A stretch of DNA of 64,000 bases from Diaporthe sp. PMI_573. Lineage: Eukaryota; Ascomycota; Sordariomycetes; Diaporthales; Diaporthaceae. Position numbers and translations under genes: made by a program. Position 1 is the first letter of the stretch. The number at the start of each line of letters is the position of its first letter. The notes below the pieces were generated by a model. It saw only the letters and a program-made list of their open reading frames with translations, was not told the origin of the DNA and did not search any database. The stretch covers positions 620,001 through 684,000 of the forward strand of contig JAJTUP010000035.1 in NCBI GenBank assembly GCA_021399435.1, read 5' to 3'. Below, one piece after another: positions 31,403-40,968 of this stretch.

Positions 31403-31569
31403 AGTGACAGGAGACCAGGACCGTATGAATGCTCGTACTCAACTATTGCATAAAAAGGAAGGAGGAAATTTGTATGGTACAATTTTGTACGTACAGAAAA
31501 GTTGTACGTACGTACAGCTACCCAAAATACAGTACGTACGTACGTACGTGTACAGAAAAATGCATCACT

Positions 31570-32450
31570 AGTTTTGACTTCAGAGATATTTGCGCGGGCA
31601 GGTGCGATGGGGTCACGCGTCCCGAGGGAGCTCAGAGTTCTGGCCACTTAGCTGGATACAGATCGTCTGCGAGTGATGACGGAGACGACCAGTAGTCCGT
31701 GTGTATAGATCTGTAAGCATGAGGGGCTCATTCAATCTAGCAGAAAATAAATTGAAGATCACAGCACCCAGCCGCCTGCCAAAAAAAAAAACACAGAGCG
31801 GAAGGCACGGACGTATCGTTGAGAGCCTTAGCGACAACCGGGGAATGTATCGGTCAACAATCAACTACTTGCTAAAGCAAAGAGGATTTATGCCCGCTTG
31901 TTCATGTGCGTTACATTCAGTTTCGGGCTGGGCTGGTCTCGTTGCTTGCAATATCCTGTTAACTAAACGACTTTCGACAAGGTCAATGGCTCTCAAAGTG
32001 CACAGAACAATTCAATTCCCAAGCTCAGCAATAACAATCTACATGAAGCATGGGATCAGGCGGGCGCGATTATCGAGAAATTGCATAAATCGACTGCCGC
32101 GGCGGCGGCGATAGATGTCAGGCTAAGAGCCACTATGTATCAGGCATACCCAAGAGCCGTGAAAGATTGACCCACCCGTCACTCATCATGGAACTCCAAT
32201 CAAAACCACCCACTTCACCCTTGAAATGTAACCAGGCCTCTTGAGCCACCATTCCACCGGCAGCCTCGGTAGAAGACCGACGGGCAGCCTCGGCAGACAC
32301 GATCCAGCTCCTCAAAGCCCCTTTTGCCTCTCACTTCCATCTCAACCTAAACAATGATACTGTCTTGCTCGTTCTCGGAATACGTAGTTTGACCCCGAAT
32401 CCACCGCAGTACAGGCGAGCGTCCAGTCTTAGCCCGACAAGTCGCGACGC
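31570..32450. other. Stretch without supported gene
   Basis: A poly-A tract lies near 31783. Open frames at 31701-32114 and elsewhere lack recognisable domains and have non-coding composition. Confidence 0.35.
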
Positions 32451-32455
32451 GGGGC

Positions 32456-33223
32456 CTAGCAGCTGCCCTGCGCCTCTTCATCAGACGTCTGGTTTTTCCT
32501 CAACTTCTTCGGCCCCTCCTCCTCCTCCTCGTTGCGGTCGGTGATAATAATGTAGAGACTGTACCCGACACAGTAGGTGGCGAACAGCTCCAGGACCGTG
32601 AATGCCGCGATGTCCAAATCGAACAGGACTCGGATCGTGCGGATCGTGCTGTCGCCGCCGTTGGCAGCGTCCAGCACGCGTAGGCCGTGGGACTTGAGCG
32701 CGATCTCGATGGGGGCCCAGAGGAAGCCGGCGTACAGGAGCAGGAAGACCTTGGCGAGGTAATATTTGGCCGGGTGGAACGCGCCCCATATATTGATCCC
32801 AAAGGCCAGCACAGAGACGCCCAGTGACGCCCAGGCCGCCGTGCACACAAAGCCGGCGCCGGCCCACAGACCGGTATAGATATCGACCCCGCCGACGAAG
32901 GCGAACTGGGCCAACACGAACAGCTGCACTAGCCACGTTCCACGCTGCTGGTCAACGCAGATGCTGCAGTCGCAGCAACAACAACCGTGGATCTCTTCCG
33001 CGAGCCATTTGTCGGCTCGCAGAGTCCAGCCGTTTCGCTCCAGGATGGTGTCCAACATCTTCTTTTCGCGGTCGGTACTCGTCGTGTCCTTGCTGGTGGC
33101 GATGGCGGGCTTAACGGCCACTATGGGGTCTATAACAGTGGGGACGGTGCACTTCTCCCTATTTGAAGTGCCGTCGACGGAGCTGTGCACGTCGCCTGTG
33201 CCCGCGGCGGTGGATGGACACAT
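32456..33223 (-). CDS. Four-helix membrane protein, 255 aa, unknown function
   Basis: An intact ORF from ATG 33221-33223. The first about 80 residues are soluble, followed by a Cys cluster (GCCCCDCSICV, about 80-90) just before the membrane part. Four hydrophobic segments lie at about 92-117, 121-146, 152-174 and 202-226. The C-terminal tail is strongly acidic then basic (EEEEEGPKKLRK). The Cys cluster could be palmitoylated or bind metal. The gene has high GC, no introns and no damage, unlike most of its neighbours, so it is probably a functional host gene. The family is not recognised. Confidence 0.65.
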   Translation of the reverse strand: MCPSTAAGTGDVHSSVDGTSNREKCTVPTVIDPIVAVKPAIATSKDTTSTDREKKMLDTILERNGWTLRADKWLAEEIHGCCCCDCSICVDQQRGTWLVQLFVLAQFAFVGGVDIYTGLWAGAGFVCTAAWASLGVSVLAFGINIWGAFHPAKYYLAKVFLLLYAGFLWAPIEIALKSHGLRVLDAANGGDSTIRTIRVLFDLDIAAFTVLELFATYCVGYSLYIIITDRNEEEEEGPKKLRKNQTSDEEAQGSC

Positions 33224-34660
33224 GGTTCCGGCGGGATCAGAGGGGGTTACGGAGATGTAGCGAAGGGGTCAAAAATCAAAGGCCAACCGGACAAAAGGAG
33301 ACGTGAAGTTGTGGGGGCCAAGAAAGAGGCGGAGAAACGAAGGAAGAACTGGGAAGTGAAACTGCAGTGTTGGACTCGGGCGGAAATTCCAGCACTTTTA
33401 AAGCATCCAAATTCAGCGTCTAGCCCCAAACGCCACTGTAGGACCCCCCTGGGCGCCCAGCAACCGGCTGCAACCAAATTTTGTACCATTTTGTTTTGTC
33501 GTAAGCTATATGTCTTGGTCAGTTCAATGTTTTCATAACCGGTTGCGATGGATCCAATTACTTGTACTTATCAGGGCCATTGAAATCGATAAGGCTTGAT
33601 TGGGGTTGCTGCATTCTCCGTTCAACACTTGGACCTTGCAAAGGTCTCAATAAAAAGGTATAAGCTACGAATCAGCCGGGTTCATACGGCGGCAAACTTA
33701 CTCTCATTCACGTTTTGTTCAACCCAATAAGCGCTTAGCTGACCATGCTTAGTCAGAAATGTGTCCGCGGCAGCCTTTTTTTGGGTGCGCAAATGTCCGA
33801 TATCGATGAGAGGATTCGCACGGAACCCCCTTGTCAAATTTCCTTGGCACTCACCCAGTGCCTTCCACTGCCGCCCTCCAGCTTCGCACACCAGTATCTA
33901 CTCCATCCAGGACGCAAACTTGGTCCGCTGAAGCTTCACCACCCTTTAAACCGGGAATCACTGTGCCTTGTCCCAAACGCCAAGACGGAAGGACCACCCC
34001 ACCGCGCAACCTTTCACGCACAATATCGTCCATCACACGGTCGCTGGGGCCATCCCTTACAGCTCCCGATAAATCTACTTGGCTCGCCTGTAGTGGTTCA
34101 TGGATAGCCAACAATGCCTCCCTTCGCCAAAGGCCGGCTGGTACGAGGCTGGGTTCGTCAGAACCGGCCTCGAACCCAGTAGCGCTCGAGCCGAGAGCAC
34201 ACAGAAGCTGGTTGCTCAAAGCGAACATCCCCGGTCGTCGTTAATATCATTACCAAGCGATAGGAGCGATGCAAAGCAAGCGAGTGTTGAGAACGATGAG
34301 GCCCACATCTGGTGCAGCCACGTTACCTTTTTACCTTCCTCCCAGGTCCGCTATATTCTTGATATTCGTGACATTTTTATAATTAAAACTGGGGAACGGC
34401 CAGCATGCTGTCCTGTTAAGCAAGGCCTTCCGTTAGAAAGGGGGATAGGCGGCAGCCACTGGGTCCACACAGGGCGGAGGGCAGGCAGTTTAGATCCATA
34501 CCTATCACTGTCAAAGGAAAGAAAAGGGAAGCCCCGCCGTTGAGCGCCCGCTAGGCTAGGTAAGGTTCATCTAGTTGCCTCGACAACAACAAATCACTTA
34601 ACCCCACACCGCATTTTAAAATAATTTCTACAAAGCACCTTTGCCACACCAGATCAACAA
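33224..34660. other. Stretch with an unnamed minus-strand gene fragment
   Basis: Minus-strand 33682-33891 (GFRANPLIDIGHLRTQKKAA, then FLTKHGQLSAYWVEQ, partial) and 33851-34228 (RLRGGVVLPSWRLGQGTVIP, partial) look like parts of one protein, one base apart in frame or joined by an intron. No domain is recognised. The plus strand here shows nothing convincing. Confidence 0.3.
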
Positions 34661-34672
34661 CTCCAATCCATA

Positions 34673-35035
34673 ATGCCTTACACCAGAGCTGAAAGGAAAA
34701 GAGTGTACCTTGATTGTAAAGTAATATTTTCCTCTTTCAACAACACGCATCTGCGCAAGACAAAAGCTATCCAAGCTGTCGTTCAGCGCCATCGGCCGCA
34801 CTGCGAAATATTTGAGCCGGAGACCGTTGGGATCTTGCAATCCTTACTTAAAGAAGGGATATTCGAATATTGCCACGACGCAAAGGCGCGTGAGGTATTT
34901 CCGGAACTTTTTGAAGCCGTTTCAACGAAGACCTCAAAAAAGACGGCACCCTTCCCGGTTGCAGCCGAAGTCATGTTAAAGACAGGTCACCAAAGCGAGT
35001 CACAAAATCGCCTGCTCTCCTCTTTGGAACAGTAG
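34673..35035 (+). CDS. Hypothetical protein fragment preceding a BTB relic
   Basis: ATG 34673 opens MPYTRAERKRVYLDCKVIFS and a helical, basic 120-residue chain ending at TAG 35036. The frame remains open beyond the stop and runs into BTB sequence (KFFYTACKEHF), so the stop may be the scar of a fusion between an unknown gene and a BTB gene. Confidence 0.35.
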   Translation: MPYTRAERKRVYLDCKVIFSSFNNTHLRKTKAIQAVVQRHRPHCEIFEPETVGILQSLLKEGIFEYCHDAKAREVFPELFEAVSTKTSKKTAPFPVAAEVMLKTGHQSESQNRLLSSLEQ

Positions 35036-35658
35036 GTCAAGCAGCCCAAATTCTTCTACACAGCCTGCAAGGAACATTTCATGGTAAGGTAATGTCCTAT
35101 CTTAATAATTACAACTAATAAAGAGAAATAGGGAGCAGGTACAAGATGCATTGACCTACCTGAGGATGACCCTCAATTGTCCACATGATGATTCAATACC
35201 TATCTCGGCTTAACTACTCCACGCAGCAGGGTGCAGCATGTAGCGTAACTGCTCAACCCGAAGGGGTCAGCTCTGAGCATACTGCCACAACTGAGGCAAG
35301 CCTACGTTGTGACAGTGATGAATCCACAAAATCAGCCATCAATATACCCCCAAGGTCCGACCTTACTCTTCACAGCAAAGTATACACACTTGCTGAGAAA
35401 TGCTGGCTTGATGATTTGAAGGAAATTGCAAGACAAAAGTTTGAAGCAGGGGTTTCAGAAGACTACACCCTTGATGATTTTCTATCTGCAGCCCGAGAGG
35501 CGTATACAGGTACTATAGATACCGACAGGGGACTTAGGGACGCCATTACAAATACTCTGTGCCGTTGTGAGGGTATTATGAAGAACCAGGTTATACAGGC
35601 CCTTGTGAGGGAGTTGCATGAGCTGGCGTATGACATGGTAGTATATATGCACAGTTAG
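35036..35658 (+). pseudogene. BTB/POZ-domain protein, 5'-truncated and frameshifted
   Basis: KFFYTACKEHF, then after a likely intron (about 35091-35131, GTAATG...AATAG) CIDLPEDDPQL, then one base out of frame VHMMIQYLSRLNY, matches the central BTB fold of fungal proteins. The C-terminal part (HSKVYTLAEKCWLDDLKEIA, then FEAGVSEDYTLDDFLSAA, partial, then TDRGLRDAI) is intact to TAG 35656-35658. The N-terminal strand (SDLTIVCG type) is missing. The single-base frameshift is near 35177. Confidence 0.6.
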
Positions 35659-35699
35659 CCAGAATAGATTTTGAATGACCTGAAAACAGTTTTGCAGAT

Positions 35700-36490
35700 C
35701 TAGCCAACTCTCTTCCGGCCACGCAGGCTTCCCTGCTTCGACCGCTTTACAGGAGTAGGTCCGTCGCTGCCCTCCCCAATACTCTCGTCGTCCGCCTCCC
35801 TCTTCTTCCCATTTGAAATAACGTCTATAATGTGATCGCCGTTAGCGTCAGGCGTGGACAGCTCCGGAGCCAGTCCCAGAGAGGAGGTACGGGGTGGTCT
35901 CGATGGAGAACCAGGGTCCTTAGCATCAGCTGTCATCTGCGCAAAGGGGTCAAAGACGAACTTCCCCTTGCGACAGCCAGGCGCGTCCCGCGCCGATGGG
36001 GTTGCAAATGGGTCCCGAGATACAGTATGCTGCTTCGGCTCGCCGACTGCCCAGTCTATCTTGCTGATCTCAACCAGGGGAATAAACTCCAATGGGTTAT
36101 AAGGGCAGTCTGCAGAGAATACCCGCCCCTTGTGGCAGAAACCCCAGAGGTACCCAGTGACGTAGGCCTTCTTCCCATGTTTGCGGAACGGGGTGGTCTC
36201 GGCACGGTAGTCGCTGCACTTCTGCTTCATGTGTGGCTTGCAGTTGGGCAGCATAGCGTATATATAATTCGCATACCATCCGGTCTTGGGCGTAGCAGCC
36301 GCACCTGTGACTGCGAATCTCGACCAGGCCTTAAAGACAGCTGATGAATTGCGCGTGATCTCGTGTAGCCCGATGCCTGGGTTGTCGGCAAGGGGGAACT
36401 TGCCGGTGTCGACAAAGCCGTTAAAGGTCACAAAGGGCGGTGTAACAGGGAATCGGGAAGGCAGGTTAGCACAGAGCCGCTCAGATATAC
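35700..36490 (-). CDS. Unknown nuclear-looking protein, 5' exon missing
   Basis: The frame is open from a probable acceptor (CACAG near 36488) through SRFPVTPPFVTFNGFVDTGK to TAG at 35700-35702, more than 255 residues. The first 150 residues contain several Trp, Tyr and Cys residues and look globular. The C-terminal 90 are disordered with basic nuclear-localisation-like clusters (GKKREAD and VKRSKQGSLRGRKR). The family is not recognised. A hAT fragment begins 60 bases upstream, so the first exon was probably lost there. Confidence 0.4.
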
Positions 36491-36551
36491 TGTGAATAGG
36501 TGAGTTATTAGCTCAGTAATACAGGGAGACTGGTGAGCATAGATCCGCAAA

Positions 36552-37998
36552 GAACGACCACTCACAGCCGTCAATTGTCGACTTCAACAGCATATCAACC
36601 GTTGTATTCAAACGCCGATTTGACGACTTCAAGGAGCTTCTTATTCGATGGATCGTCTACTGTCACATCGCCTTCTTCCAAATCGAGAACCTCTACTTCC
36701 GCGACCTCCTCTTCTATGTATTTCCAGGCCTAACAACGCTTCTACCAAAGGCGAGCCTTGTGATTCGCAAATGGATCATAGAGGCATTTGAGGCGCGCAA
36801 GGAGAGGCTGCGTCAAGAAATGCAAGCGGCACACAGCAATATATCGATATCGTTCGATTTATGGACATCGCCGAACTACCAGGCCACCCTGGGATGTGTC
36901 GCGCACTTTGTCAGCAGAAATGGTAAGAGACGAACGGCGGTGCTGGCTCTTCGCGAATTGGTTGGCGAACGTTCGGGAGAAAACATGGCAGATGTCCTCC
37001 TACACATATTTGGCGACTACGGGATCAGCGGCAGAATCGGTTATTTCATGGCTGACAACGCGACTTCGAATGATGCCTGTATTGACCTGGTCCTCCAAGC
37101 TCTTTATCCGAACATGAGCAAGAAACATCGCCTACGACGACGCCTTCGGTATTTCGGCCATATCGTCAACCTTTGCGCCCAGGCCTTTATTATGGGAAAG
37201 GATGCTGAGAAGACCTGCAAGGATCTGGAATCGGCGTATCGAGAAGGAGACTTAACACGGATTGGCGAGCTGTGGAAGCGACGTGGTGCAATTGGAAGGC
37301 TCCACAATATCGTACGGTATATTAGAGCGAGTCCTCAACGCCGCCAATTCTTCAGATCAATCGAAATAGGCGGTGAACTGGCTGCATTCGATGGATTAGA
37401 GGTAAGGCCCTTATTCCGCGCCGCATTTTAATGCAACAGCACCGTATATTCCCACTTCAGAGACTGATATTCGAGTGTCATGCAGCTTGTTCAAAGCCAG
37501 TCGACGCGCTGGAATTCTTATTTTCTATCTATTGGATGCGCCCTTAACGTCAAAGAACGCATCCAGCTCTTCTGCGATCAGTATGAGCCTCAACTGGGTG
37601 ACATGGGCGTCCTGGATAACCGGCTTACACCGCGGCAATGGGACGAACTCGGACACCTCCATGACCAACTCGAGACATTCTACGAAGCCACAATCATGAA
37701 CGAAGGGAGGCAGTGGACTCTTGCGGATCATTTTCAATCGTTGGATTGGCTAATTGATGAAATCCAACTTGCTCGGCAAAAATTTGAACAACTTGCTGAC
37801 GATGCCCTCCGCAAGCGTGGCCCGAATCAGCAGGATACCCAAAGCGAAGTCGATGACTATAATTGGCTTGCTGCGGCAGCAGAAGTTGCCTGGAAGAAAT
37901 GCGAGAAGTACTACAACAAGGCCGATGATTCGCCCGCCTACTACACCGCTATATCGTTGAATCCAACCCTCAAAAATCAGTGGTATCATCAGATTTAG
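36552..37998 (+). pseudogene. hAT transposase catalytic-core fragment, spliced
   Basis: The open frame begins without a Met at about 36552 (FDDFKELLIRWIVYCHIAFF is early) and contains SISFDLWTSPNYQATLGCVA (first catalytic Asp), GYFMADNATSNDACI (second Asp) and RYFGHIVNLCAQAF. An intron (37402-37485, GTAAGG...GCAG) restores the frame to LVQSQSTRWNSYFLSIG. It stops at TAG 37996-37998 after KNQWYHQI, before the dimerisation domain. The BED finger and the C-terminus are both missing. Confidence 0.75.
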
Positions 37999-37999
37999 A

Positions 38000-38460
38000 A
38001 TGAGAGCGATGATAAGCTCATGCAAGGCACCGGCAGCCGAGCCAAATACCTAGTCTTGTGTACTTGGGTGGCTGCAATGCACTTAGAAGATGGACGTGCA
38101 AGAAGACGAAACTCTTTTGAAAATATTTCTTTGAGGCTACAGACTTGTATAGGATTCCATTGATTCTGTCAAAAGCCATTTGCAGGGTCCCATGCCCGCT
38201 TCATGCGACCAAGAAATCAAACAGACAAAGCTCAGGGTATCTCTAATAGTGCTCCAAAAACCCAGGTCAGTCTTTCAGAAAGCCTCTAAAAGCAAGTCCA
38301 GATTTGTGGCCAGAACCCAGACCTTGAATCATGCCGGCACACACCTCCTTCTCAAACCTAGTGCACCCAAGACGCCGAGGTACAATGCCCCAGAATCGTT
38401 CAATTTCATGGCAGAGCGTCCCAATACAGCAAACATGATAATCAAACCTCTCGTGCAGGC
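38000..38460. other. Spacer without supported gene
   Basis: The first part may be degraded continuation of the hAT element. No other signal is seen. Confidence 0.35.
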
Positions 38461-38462
38461 CA

Positions 38463-40571
38463 TCAAGGGTGAACGTAGCCATTGCCATAGCCGTTCACGC
38501 CATTCCGGCCCTCAATTCTTGCCCGCTTCTCGTGATGGCCAGAGAATTTCTCCTCCGAACCCAGTCCTCGTTTGGGTGCCTTGGCGATGTCGTCACAGAC
38601 GGACTGCATCCTCATTGACAGGTTCTTGCGTTGCTCCCCATCCTCTTGGATGAGTCTCTCGACATCTGACAGCCTCTCCTGGAAGTGCCGTATTTCAGGC
38701 ATGAGCTGGGCGGGCTGGAGTTTACTGAGCTGCTCCAGGATGGCATGCGCCATTTGGGTAGTGTTCATGTTGTTCCACTGGCTACTCAGGCTTTCAACCA
38801 TCGTTTCCAGCGCTCCATAACGCGTGTCTGCCTGGCTTCCGAGATTGGTAATGCTGTCTTGCCAAGCAGCCATGCCTTTCTGTATCTCGGCCACAGTGGC
38901 CTGCAAAGCATCGAGCTTCGAGTCGATGGCGGCGGTCTTCGACTCAACTTCCGTCAAGCGAGATCCTGCGGATGCCACGCCAGATGCAACAGCTTCCAGG
39001 TCCGAGACGAGGCTTGTGCTGGGGTGGGGCGTCGACGCCGCCGCCATAGAGCTGGCCGGCGCCACGGCAACGTTACTCGTGGCCGACTCGGTATCCTGCA
39101 GGCTTTTGACAGAGTCCTGTAAGCTTTTGATAGCATCCTGCAGACTTTTGATTTGCTTTGTTTGTTCATCCATTTTTGTCCCACAAAACTTGAGAACCCT
39201 ATCAGACCATGCCTTGAAACTCGCGGGGAGATCCGCAGGCATCTTCTCAGAGAGCCTCGCAAGGGATTCGGCCACAGATCGCTTGAAATCTTCAATGACC
39301 AGATCCTGAGCCACGACTCTGCTGTTTAGCGCAGTATAGTCCGTCATTGCGTCTTCGAGACCCTCGACGTCGATATTTGCCAGTAGAGCCTCGTGCTTCT
39401 TCACACCGGTGTCCAGGGTCGCAATCCGTTCAGTTTGGCTAGTTAATGTGTTCCCCAGAGTCTCAATTTCTCGACTCAGTTCCCCACACCTCTGTCCTAG
39501 AGCCGCCATTTCCCGTAGCAAAGTCTCGTCCTGAACTGCGTCCGGCTTGTTCTGCTCCGCCTTGGTCAACTCAAGTTTCATGTCCTCCACGAGTTTGCTG
39601 AGCTCGGCCCTGAGCTCGCCCATCTGTTTGTTGGCGTATTCCCGCAATGACTCTGCCGGCTCAACCATGCTGATGCGCTGGGTCAGGCTTGTGACCTCTG
39701 ATTTCAAAGAAGTCACCTGCGCCCGCAGCTGTTCGTTCTCTTTCTCCGAATCTGCACGCAGTGTGTCCTTTTCCCTGTGCCTGGCCAATTCGGAGGCTTG
39801 TTTCTCTTGGGTTTCCTTCAGGGAAGCAAGCTGCTTCTCGCATGACTCCTCGAAGTCGGCCTGTCGCTGCTCCAGCTTCTTGAGTCGTTCGTCTTGCGCG
39901 GGTTGCGGTGATGCGGTGACTAGACCCAGCTCTCCTTTGCAGCTCTCCAAGATCTGGCGGATCTTGATTTCGTCGATAGGAAAAGTCCTCACGAGCGTCT
40001 GGGCGTACCTGTCAAAAGCGACAGCCACCTTTTGGGCCACGACGGCGAGATCCTTGTCGATGGCTGCTAGAGTCTGTTTGTGGTGGTTCTGGCTCCCCTG
40101 GAAGAGATCATGTACGGCCGGGAACTGGACGGGTTTCGAGATCTGACACTCGTAGTCTTGTTTCCTCTTGTGATACGCCTTGAGCTCAGCGTCCCTCTTG
40201 AGAGAGAGCTGGGTCTTCTGGGTCATCAGGTCGGTGACATGATGTAGCACCTTTGACAGCTCGGCCGAGGCCCTGTCCGGGTCCATCTTGGGCGCCAGGC
40301 TTTGTGATGTGTGAGTGGCGCGGGCCATGTCCGGATCGCGGTCGCGGTCGTGCCTCCGGTCGCGTTCGCGGGGTTCGCGGTCGTGGTAGCGGTCTCGATC
40401 ACGTTCTCGGTCACGGTCCTTCGCATAGTCCCCCGAGGCAGAGCGAGGAGGGACTGGTCTAGTGAACCGGTCGCGGGAGCGGGAACGGTTTCGGCGGTAG
40501 GTGGCAAACGGGACGTTGAAGTCCCGTGAAGAAGACATGCCGAGGCGGGGTGTGCGGTGCGGTATGGGCAC
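38463..40571 (-). CDS. Large coiled-coil protein with RD/RS-rich N-terminus, 702 aa
   Basis: An intact ORF; ATG at 40569-40571, or the second Met at about 40538 (MSSSRDFNVPFATYRRN), which fits fungal starts better. Residues 20-85 are dense in RD, DR and RS dipeptides as in RNA-processing factors. The region about 190-460 is heptad-rich coiled coil, and 470-500 holds a short repeat (KSLQDxIKSLQDSVKSLQD). A second coiled coil follows at about 540-660 and the tail is basic (KRARIEGRN). It has no introns or lesions and is GC-rich, so it is most likely a functional host gene. A nuclear scaffold or RNA-related role is only inference. Confidence 0.7.
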   Translation of the reverse strand: MPIPHRTPRLGMSSSRDFNVPFATYRRNRSRSRDRFTRPVPPRSASGDYAKDRDRERDRDRYHDREPRERDRRHDRDRDPDMARATHTSQSLAPKMDPDRASAELSKVLHHVTDLMTQKTQLSLKRDAELKAYHKRKQDYECQISKPVQFPAVHDLFQGSQNHHKQTLAAIDKDLAVVAQKVAVAFDRYAQTLVRTFPIDEIKIRQILESCKGELGLVTASPQPAQDERLKKLEQRQADFEESCEKQLASLKETQEKQASELARHREKDTLRADSEKENEQLRAQVTSLKSEVTSLTQRISMVEPAESLREYANKQMGELRAELSKLVEDMKLELTKAEQNKPDAVQDETLLREMAALGQRCGELSREIETLGNTLTSQTERIATLDTGVKKHEALLANIDVEGLEDAMTDYTALNSRVVAQDLVIEDFKRSVAESLARLSEKMPADLPASFKAWSDRVLKFCGTKMDEQTKQIKSLQDAIKSLQDSVKSLQDTESATSNVAVAPASSMAAASTPHPSTSLVSDLEAVASGVASAGSRLTEVESKTAAIDSKLDALQATVAEIQKGMAAWQDSITNLGSQADTRYGALETMVESLSSQWNNMNTTQMAHAILEQLSKLQPAQLMPEIRHFQERLSDVERLIQEDGEQRKNLSMRMQSVCDDIAKAPKRGLGSEEKFSGHHEKRARIEGRNGVNGYGNGYVHP

Positions 40572-40744
40572 CTGCTCAGATAGCTAGACAGTTCGGAGAC
40601 ATATGTCGTCAAGGAGGTAAGGTTTGGAAAGAGCAGGTGCTCTACTCCAATTGAGGAGGGGCTAGATCAAAAGCTACCTAGGTACGTGGTATGTATGAAT
40701 GGGGATTGCGTACTTGCCCGGGCACACGTACATGTGTAGGTATG

Positions 40745-40867
40745 TACGGAACGCGGATATTCGCACTACCTAAATCGGATGCCACACCACCTTTTCTGAC
40801 TAAGCATTCGGCTACGTGACCCAACGCTTTTTTTTACTATGGGCGCGCCATGCAAAAAATTAATGTG
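40745..40867 (+). repeat. 125-base repeat, copy B
   Basis: Runs from GCGGATATTCGC to CAAAAAATTAATGTGAC, inverted relative to copy A at 24963-25088. It contains one TGA in the frame that is open in copy A. Flanking bases show no shared duplication with copy A. Confidence 0.6.
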
Positions 40868-40968
40868 ACTACACTGACTGCTATGCTACATCACACACAC
40901 GATTCTGAAGCCAACGTCGGCACCAAATAAACGCTATATCGCTTTTCTGATGGTGTTTTCGTACCCAA

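Larger units (their letters stand above)
30083..31556 (+). mobile_element. Short internally deleted hAT element with GTAC-rich ends
   Basis: A BED-finger N-terminus and a hAT dimerisation C-terminus are brought together with the catalytic core missing. Both ends carry dense TGTACGTAC repeats (30083-30160 and 31484-31556). The extreme ends read TAGTGA on both sides in inverted orientation (30074 region and 31564-31571 region), which may be the TIR. I find no perfect 8-base target duplication, so the boundaries are approximate. Confidence 0.6.

Noticed and set aside
38180..38653. Plus-strand ORF overlapping the coiled-coil gene
   Set aside because: It is the antisense shadow of the 702-residue gene plus spacer and has no recognisable domain.
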